From assembly GCF_000813985.1 (NCBI RefSeq), contig NZ_JWLJ01000011.1:124001-188000 (forward strand): a stretch of 64,000 nt of DNA. Direction: 5' to 3'. Made by a program: the position numbers and the translations under genes. This DNA comes from Ruegeria sp. ANG-R (GTDB taxonomy: Bacteria > Pseudomonadota > Alphaproteobacteria > Rhodobacterales > Rhodobacteraceae). The first letter of the stretch is position 1. Each line of letters opens with the position of its first letter. This document shows, piece after piece, positions 57,106 through 64,000 of this stretch. The notes beneath the pieces were generated by a model, which saw only the letters and a program-made list of their open reading frames with translations, was not told the DNA's origin and ran no database searches.

Positions 57106-58016
57106 CCCTTCTGTCCCGCCGTCGTTTCCTGACCATTTCAGCCGCCTGCGCTGCCGTCCCGGCACGGGTCGCGCACGCCGCTGCGCATTGGTCGGGCATC
57201 GCCCTGGGCGCGCCTGCCAGCCTGCGTCTGGAAGGTTTGTCCGACACCGAAGCCGCGCCCATATTCGCCGCCGTCGAAGCCGAGTTGAACCGGCTGGAGG
57301 ATATCTTCAGCCTGTACCGTCCCGACTCGGAAATCAGCCGCCTGAACTAGGCCGGTGTTCTGACCGCACCGGCCCCCGATTTGCTGAACGTGCTGAGCCT
57401 GTGTTCTGCCCTCCACGATGCCTCGGGCGGAGCGTTTGATCCCACGGTACAGCCGCTCTGGCTGGCATTGGCAAACGACGCGTCGCAAGCTGAGATAGAG
57501 CGGGCGAGACAGGCAATCGGATGGAATGAGGTCAGCGTCGGAACAGATGCGATCCGCCTGCCGCATCCCGGGCGCTCGGCGATCACCCTGAACGGGGTCG
57601 CACAAGGGGCAATCACCGACCGGATCGCCGCGTTGCTGCGATCTTTCGATCTGCGCGATGTGCTGGTCGATATGGGCGAGGTCGCGGCCCTTGGTCGGCG
57701 CAGCACCGGAGAGCTCTGGCGCGTCGGGCTGGCAGGGTCGGATGGAACGGTCGTCAAACGGATCAGAGTGCAGGACCGCGCGATCGCAACCTCGGCCCCT
57801 GAAGGCACCAGGTTGCGTGGCGATCAGGGGCACATCCTGAGCCCGCAGGGCCACGCTCCAACATATCAGGCCGTATCCATATCCGCACCTCAGGCCGCGT
57901 TGGCCGACGGGCTGTCCACCGCCCTGTGCCTGACCCCGGCTGGCGCGATAGACAAGATTATCTCGCGTTTCCGTAACGCACAGATCGAGATGCTGATCTC
58001 AATGACCACAGATTGA
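57102..58016 (+). pseudogene. nosX: nosX (ApbE-type FMN transferase) interrupted by an amber codon
   Basis: Starting at ATG 57102 (LLSRRRFLTISAACA, Tat-like), the frame runs to EISRLN and meets TAG at 57348-57350. It then continues in the same frame, without further stops, to TGA at 58014-58016. The downstream part carries ApbE signatures (GAFDPTVQPLW, LNGVAQGAITDRIA, DVLVDMGEVAALG, DGLSTALC). Bridging the stop gives about 304 residues, the NosX length. A C-to-T change in CAG is the simplest cause. NosX flavinylates NosR, so the lesion matters for N2O reduction unless readthrough, suppression or another ApbE protein compensates. Confidence 0.85.
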
Positions 58017-58997
58017 CTGTCTTTCAGTCAGCTATGCGCTTGGCCCGGCAACCGCTGAATCCAAGCAACGATGTTTGGCACCGATGCGTAAATTCTCTGA
58101 TGTATTGATTGCTCTTCCGTTTTGGGATGATTCATGCGCGCATTCCAGAAAGCGGTCAGCGCACAAGCTTCAAACGGAAATCACGCGAGAGCGTGTATCA
58201 GTCTCGCTTCGTCACATTCATATGACCGATATCAATACGCTGGCGGCTCCGGCAAAGCCCGCCAAAGCAACTATACTTGCAAGAAATATGCAGACAACTT
58301 CCAATGCACTGAACTTCATTTTGGTCCTCACCAGAATGGTCCGCCGGGCTTAGAACAATTTTAATGAGGCGCAAAGAGCGTGGAGCTTAACGTAGCGGAA
58401 ACCTGCTGCGCACGCGGCACATATTCGCTCAGTTCCAAGGCTCAAATGAACGTGACAGCCGATTTGGGTATATTAGAAGCTTGACCTGTAGACTTACTGC
58501 ATCACCGTGAATGTGAGTAACGAAAGCACGCGAGAAGCAGTGTAGCGACCGTCGGGCGATGAAAGTCCGCAATCTGCGGGTGGGGACTTGCACGGAAGGT
58601 GTACTTGGCCGGCCAAACGGACTCCACAAGCAGGTAGTCCTGCCCAAGGCCGATGGCCTATTAAGGAGAAGCAGGCGCACTTGGGTTCGCCTGCTGTACG
58701 GTAAACACTGCGGCGGCAAAGACGATGAGCTCCAAAAGTACGATCAGAAAGCGGGTGAAGGCGCGTGCAGCCGAGACTATTAGGTTTTTCAGTTTATTGC
58801 TGCCCATAGCGGTTCCTCGACTAACGAAATCGGCCACCAGAGTTTCCTCTGGCAGCCGGGGAGTTAGTAAGCTGCCGCAAGACCGCCGCGTTGGCCTTTA
58901 GGCCGGAGCCCTGGACATACGCCAGTGCCTGACCGACCATAGAGTTCGAGGAGGTATCGTTGCGGTCGATACCGACCGCTGACGGCGGGGTCGCCAA
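58017..58997. other. Relic region without recognisable genes
   Basis: About 980 bp with only short frames, none with a family match or a good ribosome site. Several hairpins lie in 58559-58700: CCGC-AATCT-GCGG (58568), TTGGCCGGCCAA (58605) and AGCAGGCG-CACTTGGGTT-CGCCTGCT (58670-58695). With GCGATGAAAGTCCGC (58556-58570) they suggest a structured RNA relic, perhaps the 5' part of a group II intron; this is tentative. Confidence 0.4.
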
Positions 58998-59257
58998 AGC
59001 AGGTTTCACGACCGCCCACATATCTGAACGCGCCAATACGGCTGGTGCGAGATTGGTTGGCCGCCATCGGGCTGGAACCCAGCGGATACGGCACTCATTC
59101 GTTCCGCCGGACCAAGGCGGCGGAGATTTACCGCAAAACCGGAAATCTCAGAGCAGTTCACCTCCTGCTAGGATACACAAAGGTTGACAGCACCGCCATA
59201 TATCTTGGGGTCGAACTCGAAGATGCACCGAGCATTGCTAAGCAAATCGACATTTGA
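58998..59257 (+). pseudogene. Tyrosine recombinase (phage-type integrase) C-terminal remnant
   Basis: From 59045 the frame reads RDWLAAIGLEPSGYGTHSFRRTKAAEIYRKTGNL, then LLGYTKVDSTAIYLGVELED, to TGA at 59255-59257. The HSFRR (His-xx-Arg) block and the Tyr in TAIYLG are the second and third catalytic boxes of tyrosine recombinases. Upstream, SRFHDRPHI, a TGA at 59025-59027 and TRQY match the same family in another frame, so there is a nonsense codon and a frameshift near 59040. The N-terminal half is missing. Non-functional. Confidence 0.8.
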
Positions 59258-59407
59258 ACCACGTTGGCGGACGGCATCTGCCGTTCGCCAATCCGGACCG
59301 GACTTAAGGTTGCGCTGCAGAAGTTGACCGGACTGTGTCCATTCTTCCGGATGCTGCGGACCTTTTGAACGGCTGCAGTTGTGGTCACACTTTCTGCAAA
59401 TCTCCAT

Positions 59408-59427
59408 ATCATACTATTGAGTATGAT
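59408..59427. promoter_or_regulatory. TetR-type operator copy 1
   Basis: ATCATACT-ATTG-AGTATGAT, a perfect 8+8 bp inverted repeat, 101 bp upstream of the DMT transporter start. Confidence 0.75.
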
Positions 59428-59458
59428 TATTGTTGACTGATATGTCGAATCCCCATAG

Positions 59459-59476
59459 TCATACTAGAAAGTATGA
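59459..59476. promoter_or_regulatory. TetR-type operator copy 2 overlapping the probable promoter
   Basis: TCATACT-AGAA-AGTATGA, 7+7 bp perfect. A TTGACT at 59433-59438 could be the -35 element, which would place this operator over the -10/start region. Confidence 0.75.
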
Positions 59477-59527
59477 TTATGGGGCCGCTTATAGTTGGTT
59501 CCCTTTGCAACACCGAAGGGTTTGACA

Positions 59528-60418
59528 ATGCCTGAAACAACAATCGCCCAACCAAATCGAAGCCACCGGCTAAAGGGGATGGTAATTGCGCTCGTCGGAG
59601 CCGCTCTGATGAGTCTGGATCCGGTTTTTATCCGGTTTTCCGGGGTCAACGAGCTTGAAACAACGTTCCTTTTTGGCCTGTTTACAGCAATCTCCATGTC
59701 CGTCGTGATCCGGTTGAATGACAAACGCGGTCTGCTCAAAGTCCTACTTGAAAGCGGATGGCCCCTGCTGGTGGCGGGTGTTCTGATGCTAGGCAGCAGC
59801 ACTGGTCTGGTGTTTGCCATCAAGAATACTTCTGTCGTTAACACATTCCTGATTCTCAGTTCCTTGCCAGCCGTCGCCGCACTGTTCAGCTGGATTTTCC
59901 TGCGTGAAAAAGTTTCCAAGCAAACCATGTTTGCGATTGTCGGCGTTATTCTTGGCATAGGTGTGGTCGTGTCTGGCTCTGGTGCCGATGGTACCAGCAG
60001 CTTGTACGGTGACATGCTTGCCATGTTTTCGGTTGCTGTTCTTGCGCTGATGCTGACCCTGCTTCGCAAATTTCCAGACGTCAGCCGTATAGGCGTTGTG
60101 GGTTTTGGCGGATTCCTCGTCGCCGTCGTGATGATATTCTTCACTGAGCCGTCTACGTTCAGCCTGAACACTTGGCTGATCATGGGTGCAATGGGTCTGT
60201 TCACAGCACCGTTTGGCCGAGTCCTGTCGATGGTCGCTACGCGCTATGCTACGGCTGCGGAAGTGTCGATGACGCTGATGCTTGAAACCGTTCTGGCACC
60301 GATCTGGGCCTATATCTTCTTTACCGAAGTTCCTGGTGCAAACAGCTTGATTGGCGGAGCTATCCTTCTGATTACGATCATTGGGTACACCCTGCATTTG
60401 ACTAAGGAAGAAAGCTAA
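59528..60418 (+). CDS. EamA/DMT-family transporter under TetR-type control
   Basis: The 296-aa membrane protein has ten helices in two EamA repeats (GMVIALVGAALMSLDPVFIRFSG in the first, GAMGLFTAPFGRVLSMVATRYATAAEVSMTLMLE in the second, ending LIGGAILLITIIGYTLHL). Two CATACT-N4-AGTATG operators precede it, matching one by the tetR gene at 61151, so repression by that protein is likely. Substrate unknown; probably efflux of a small toxic compound. Base composition is lower in GC than the housekeeping genes. The ATG at 59528 is used; an in-frame start at 59495 lies inside the leader. Confidence 0.88.
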   Translation: MPETTIAQPNRSHRLKGMVIALVGAALMSLDPVFIRFSGVNELETTFLFGLFTAISMSVVIRLNDKRGLLKVLLESGWPLLVAGVLMLGSSTGLVFAIKNTSVVNTFLILSSLPAVAALFSWIFLREKVSKQTMFAIVGVILGIGVVVSGSGADGTSSLYGDMLAMFSVAVLALMLTLLRKFPDVSRIGVVGFGGFLVAVVMIFFTEPSTFSLNTWLIMGAMGLFTAPFGRVLSMVATRYATAAEVSMTLMLETVLAPIWAYIFFTEVPGANSLIGGAILLITIIGYTLHLTKEES

Positions 60419-60468
60419 GGACGGAGGCGAAAGCCCCGCTTCCCAACATAGCTCACAAAGAGGCAACA

Positions 60469-61092
60469 ATGACGAAGACTAAAACCGTGGGCTATGATCT
60501 TTACCCATTCCACCAGCCATCTAAAATCACGCTCAACGAAAAAAGTGCCGCTTTTACGGTCACCTATATCGAGCCAGATGATAATCCCGGGTGGGTAGTT
60601 AAGGTCTCATCCCGAGGGGCAACACCGTTCTTGCTGGTGGATGGTGAAGCGCTTCTCGAATCTGTTGCTTTGAACGAATTCGTGAATGGGGTGACCGAGG
60701 GCGACCTTCACCTTGAAGACGCGCTCCAGAAGGCCCAAAAACCGCATGTGGGTCAGCCACAGCCATGAACTACTCGATCATGTCTTCGAGTTGGAGACTG
60801 CGGATGACCACGCAGTTTATGAGGACGAAAAAGGAAAACTAAGGACCACGCTCCTTGCTTTGAACAAGGAGATTGGCGGAAATCCCTTCGTTGATGGTAG
60901 TGAGTTTTGTTTGATCGACTGAGCCTTTGCCCCGTTCTTAGGACCATCGCTATATTGGATAATCAGTTTTCAACCGGTCTGCTCGATGGGCTCGCAAATG
61001 TTGAAAGATGGTCGAGTAACATCCTCAACAGGCCATCAGTTCTGGTGTCAGTCGTTGATGGCTTCGATAAAAATCTGGTGCGAAGATTGTAG
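60469..61092 (+). pseudogene. Glutathione S-transferase-like gene with frameshifts
   Basis: The first 90 codons give a thioredoxin-fold GST N-terminus (TPFLLVDGEALLESVALNEFV). At the A5 run 60737-60741 the frame breaks. One A fewer would restore AQNRMWVSHS and the C-terminal domain LRTTLLALNKEIGGNPFVDGSEFCLID. That frame stops at TGA 60920-60922, and homology resumes in a third frame near 60943 (RTIAILDNQF, LANVERWSSNILNRPSV) to 61092. A +1 and a later -1 shift plus one nonsense codon explain it. It follows the DMT transporter by 50 bp and was probably a detoxification partner. Confidence 0.75.
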
Positions 61093-61150
61093 CTAGTGGG
61101 GCACTTCTGAGCCGACGATATAGAAGCGCGGCGGCTTGAACGGTGAAAGT

Positions 61151-61741
61151 TCAGAGTTCTTTCAGGTTGGCGAGCAACAACTGCGTTGCGGTCTCCGCGA
61201 GCCGGACGACTTGTTGGTCGTCCGGTTTACCTCTTCCAAATAGGACGTCATCTCGGAACGCTGACAGCACCGAAAAAAATATAAGCATTGCTTCGTCGGG
61301 GTTAGTCGCAGAGAGACGGTCTTTTAGGAAGCTCGATAGGGCCGCATGTGTTTCGTCTGGAGCGGCCAAGAAGAATGTCTCAACTATTTCGGGCGACTTG
61401 GCGCTTTCGGCGACGAGCAGTCGGAAAATATGTAGCGGTTCGTCCTCAATATGCCACCGGATAAATCCCTGAGCGAAGCCAACCAGTGCCTCGTGCGTGT
61501 CAGGATGCTCAAGGTTGCGGAGGAAATCTGCATGGCTTGATTGTCCAAGAAAACGGATGGTCGCTTCAAAAAGCTCTATCTTAGAAGGGAAATAGCGGTA
61601 CACAGTCTGTTTGGTGACTTCAGCGAGTGACGCAATTCTATCCATGTTAGCCGCTTCATAGCCTGCCGACAAAAATTCATCGCGCGCTGCGTTCAATATT
61701 GAAAGGCGTTTCGCTGCTCTCTTGTCATCCATTTTACCCAT
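61151..61741 (-). CDS. TetR/AcrR-family repressor
   Basis: The 196-aa regulator has an N-terminal HTH (ILNAARDEFLSAGYEAANMDRIASLAEVTKQTVYRYF, about 15-50) and an all-helical ligand domain. Its own upstream region contains CATACT-GAAT-AGTATG (61813-61828), the same operator found twice before the DMT transporter. It thus probably represses itself, the transporter cluster and the TsaA-like relic. The start may be 61741 or Met at 61732. Confidence 0.9.
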   Translation of the reverse strand: MGKMDDKRAAKRLSILNAARDEFLSAGYEAANMDRIASLAEVTKQTVYRYFPSKIELFEATIRFLGQSSHADFLRNLEHPDTHEALVGFAQGFIRWHIEDEPLHIFRLLVAESAKSPEIVETFFLAAPDETHAALSSFLKDRLSATNPDEAMLIFFSVLSAFRDDVLFGRGKPDDQQVVRLAETATQLLLANLKEL

Positions 61742-61812
61742 GTCGAAGTGCCTACTCCAAAAACCATCCCAATCAGGATGAGACTTTTGTCTTAAGTTCG
61801 CATGAGATTATA

Positions 61813-61828
61813 CATACTGAATAGTATG
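61813..61828. promoter_or_regulatory. TetR-type operator copy 3
   Basis: CATACT-GAAT-AGTATG, 6+6 bp perfect. It lies 71 bp from the tetR start on one side and 16 bp from the TsaA-like frame on the other. Confidence 0.72.
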
Positions 61829-61844
61829 ATCAACGGAAAGGCAG

Positions 61845-62094
61845 ATGGCAGACTTAAGATTTATCTGCAACGTCGAGACACCTTACACAAGGTTGGAGGA
61901 TTGCCCGAACAATGTTCGGCCGGACGGACCTGAGTGCGAGATTGTACTTGAGCCAAAGTTCGCGCAGGGGATTTCTGGTCCGCGCGAGGGTCAATCGGTC
62001 TTGGTTCGAAGGTATGGACCGCACGCCAGTGACACAAATGCGGTGTAAGAGCGACCATTCGTGCCGGCCTCAGCGAGATTTCATCGGGCAATGA
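61845..62094 (+). pseudogene. TsaA/TrmO-like protein remnant with a frameshift
   Basis: Codons 1-45 read VETPYTRLEDCPNNV, then GPECEIVLEPKFAQGI, like the N-terminus of TsaA-type (YaeB/TrmO fold) proteins of proteobacteria. The frame then departs near 61985. In the +1 frame MDRTPVTQMRC and HSCRPQRDF resemble the following family segment before TGA at 62092-62094. The gene is therefore truncated and shifted. The family assignment is from memory and moderate. Confidence 0.45.
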
Positions 62095-62250
62095 GCAATA
62101 CTCGAACAGATCGCGAATTCGCTGCGTCGTCACCTATGTCCGGATTCGATGGTCATGCGGCGGATCAATGCCGCTGGTAGGAGCCGAAGAACTTTTCCAT
62201 CTTCAGCGCACCAAAGGAGATCTCTCCGGGCATCCAAGCTATGAATTCGC

Positions 62251-63366
62251 TCACTCCGACGGATTGATAATCTCCGGTGGGTCGACCTGCTGCAGGTAGA
62301 CCGATCTTGCTGGGAACGCGAAACCCGATCCGGCCCCTTTCACGATGGGGATCATGGCAAGGGCGAAGTCCTCTTTGATGGCCAGCCAATCGGCCCAGAC
62401 GGTGGTTTTGGTGAAGCAGTAGATCATCAGGTTGATCGAGCTTTCCCCAAACGAGTCGATGCGTACGAACAGCGACGCTTCTGGTGGCTGACAGATGCGC
62501 CGGTCATTCTGCAGCCAATGTTCCACGCCTTCACGGATTTCTTTCAGTTGGTCCGGTGCCGTGCCGTACTCCAGCCCCACCATCCAGTTGATCCGGCGGT
62601 ACGTCATCCGTGAGAAGTTGGTCATTGCGTTGTCTGCCAGCAGCGAATTTGGCACATAGACCGGGCTCAGATCGAAGCGTCTGATCCGCGTCGATCGGAA
62701 GTCGATGCGCTCAACGGTTCCCTCGACAACACCATCCACCTTGATCCACTCGCCGGGCCTGAACCGCTTTTCAGTCATAATCAGAACGCCGGAAATCAGG
62801 TTGCTGAACAGATCCTTTGCCGCCAGACCCACGGCAATTCCGAACACCCCAAGACTGCCGATCAGCGGTGCAATCGGGACGTTCCACATCTCCAGGATAA
62901 TCGCAGCTCCACAAGCGGTAATCAGTGCCTGAATACTGCGTCTGAGCCATTCCTTTGGCGCATCGTCAAGCACCATATTCATTCGGCGTAAAGCTGGGTC
63001 GACATTTCCGCCAAGGCGCGCAAGCGCCCAGAAGATCATCGCGACGAGAAGAGATTTCAGAACCAACCCAGCGACGTCAGATGCTTGCCCCTTCAGGTGC
63101 AGCACATGTGCCGCAAAATACACCCCAAGTATAATTGGAGTCGCCCTCAAAGGAGGCATCACAGCGCGGGCCACCGGGCCAGTGCGCGCATGGGTGTCGC
63201 CTATGTGATGGCGGGATATTCGGCGTAACACCGGCCGGACCAGTGCACTAATGACTAAGGTCAAAGCAACGATGAGACAGGCCTGAAGATACTCCAGAAA
63301 CGTGATGCCTAAATAGGATTTAGCCAGGAATGTGTTCAGGTCAGAGATCAGAGTTTGCTGGTCCAA
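62251..63366 (-). CDS. MscS-family mechanosensitive channel
   Basis: The 371-aa membrane protein has N-terminal helices, then the conserved pore and beta domain: IAPLIGSLGVFGIAVGLAAKDLFSNLISG (TM3, about 167-195), MTEKRFRPGEWIKV and VEGTVERIDFRSTRIRRFD. It should release solutes on hypo-osmotic shock. It starts at TTG 63366 by default; no strong ribosome site is seen. Intact, unlike its neighbours. Confidence 0.88.
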   Translation of the reverse strand: MDQQTLISDLNTFLAKSYLGITFLEYLQACLIVALTLVISALVRPVLRRISRHHIGDTHARTGPVARAVMPPLRATPIILGVYFAAHVLHLKGQASDVAGLVLKSLLVAMIFWALARLGGNVDPALRRMNMVLDDAPKEWLRRSIQALITACGAAIILEMWNVPIAPLIGSLGVFGIAVGLAAKDLFSNLISGVLIMTEKRFRPGEWIKVDGVVEGTVERIDFRSTRIRRFDLSPVYVPNSLLADNAMTNFSRMTYRRINWMVGLEYGTAPDQLKEIREGVEHWLQNDRRICQPPEASLFVRIDSFGESSINLMIYCFTKTTVWADWLAIKEDFALAMIPIVKGAGSGFAFPARSVYLQQVDPPEIINPSE

Positions 63367-63396
63367 TATCGTGTTCGCTCTTTTTGTAGCCTTGAA

Positions 63397-64000
63397 TCAC
63401 CGTGCTCGTTTGTTGGCATACCAGCGTGCGCCTGGTAACGCACTGGTGCCGCGCAGTAATGCACTGATCCAAACGGCATTCATTGCCAGTTGCAGGATCG
63501 GGTTCGCGTATTCATGGTCGATTTTGTCCACGAGCAGAAGCGCAAAAGTGCGGTTGCCAGCTCGCGCGGGCCGAACCATCCGAAAAACCGTCGTATTATT
63601 CCGCTTGCGTCGGTCCCAAGCAACGATAGCCATACCGCCAATGGCCTGACAAGGAAAAGCGATATCAGGATGATCGCCAGCGATTGCAGGCCAAATGCGG
63701 CAGTGCCTCGGGCACAAGAACCAGCCCCATGGCGAAGAATGCGATCCACGCTAGCCCTTTGCCTTCCGCTTCGGTGAATTCGAACAAAAAGGCGCAACGC
63801 CCTTTGAGAACGCTTCCAAACAACAGGCCTCCGAGAAATGTGGCAATGAACCCGTTGTCGCCGATGGCGCTTGCGCAAAGATAGCATAGGCCGCCGCTGC
63901 AAGCGTGCCAACGCCTTCCAATACCTGCGAGGTGAGTTGTCTGTTACGCGCTGCGCTCATCAGCGCTGCGGCTATCGCACCAACCGCAACGCCGAAGCCG
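63397..64000 (-). pseudogene. CPA1-type cation/proton antiporter, frameshifted, runs off right edge
   Basis: Homology to Na+/H+ antiporters appears in succession in different frames. Near the edge GFGVAVGAIAAAL and LEGVGTLAAAAYAIFA; after a shift near 63865, GDNGFIATFLGGLLFGS and GKGLAWIAFFAMGLVLVPEALPHL; after another near 63690, FLVRPLAVWLSLLG and FFGWFGPRELATALL; and after a third near 63540, LLVDKIDHEYANPI and NAVWISALLRGTSALPGARWY to the stop. At least three frameshifts make it non-functional. The 5' part lies beyond 64000. Confidence 0.78.

Noticed and set aside
58075..58364. Two short overlapping plus frames after nosX
   Set aside because: No ribosome site, no motif, and composition like non-coding DNA.
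58429..58719. 96-codon minus frame over the hairpin-rich segment
   Set aside because: Coincides with inverted repeats and has no protein-like features.
58821..59036. 71-codon minus-strand frame near the integrase relic
   Set aside because: It partly overlaps the antisense of the integrase remnant and matches no known family; kept only as part of the relic region.
1..64000. CRISPR array or cas genes
   Set aside because: No regularly spaced direct repeats and no Cas-like frame were seen.

Overview
The window looks like a chromosomal segment of a marine alphaproteobacterium of the Rhodobacterales (Roseobacter group). The reasons are a high-GC gene style, a C4-pathway 5-aminolevulinate synthase, a three-gene petABC operon, a PetP/PetR regulator pair, a class II lumazine synthase behind an FMN riboswitch, and a Hint-domain protein of the kind common in roseobacters. 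This assignment rests on family recognition and gene order; no search was run.

Layout. Positions 1-1050 are a small accessory patch: the 5' part of an HNH restriction endonuclease and a decayed IS5-type transposase, next to the 3' end of a tRNA-Lys gene. Positions 1300-20400 are housekeeping: dapF-mtaB, petABC (minus strand), a c2-like cytochrome, a PaiB-like flavoprotein, FMN riboswitch-ribH, aroC, an HD hydrolase, a DMT exporter, cobO, an AraC regulator, ilvE, petP-petR, a deacetylase-family gene, and xseB-ispA-dxs.

Positions 20500-58000 are a dense denitrification island encoding all four reductases from nitrate to N2: napFDAGHBC; a Crp/Fnr regulator diverging from hemA; norCBQDEF; nnrS; nirS followed by a NapC/heme-domain fusion and a cupredoxin; nirECF-nirDL-nirGHJN for heme d1; and nosRZDFYLX. 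Seven near-palindromic TTGAC-N4-GTCAA-type boxes precede nap, hemA, nor, nnrS, nirS, nirE and nos. Five of them lie 59-64 bp from the start codon, so one NO- or oxygen-responsive Fnr/Dnr factor, plausibly the island's own, may co-ordinate the set. hemA and nirE supply tetrapyrrole for hemes c, b and d1. NosX is interrupted by an in-frame amber codon.

Positions 58000-64000 are a gene graveyard: a possible structured-RNA relic, a tyrosine-recombinase remnant, a frameshifted glutathione transferase, a TsaA-like remnant, and a frameshifted cation/proton antiporter running off the right edge. Intact among these are a DMT transporter, a TetR repressor with three matching operators, and an MscS channel. 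Degenerate mobile DNA at both ends of the window suggests repeated insertion and decay.
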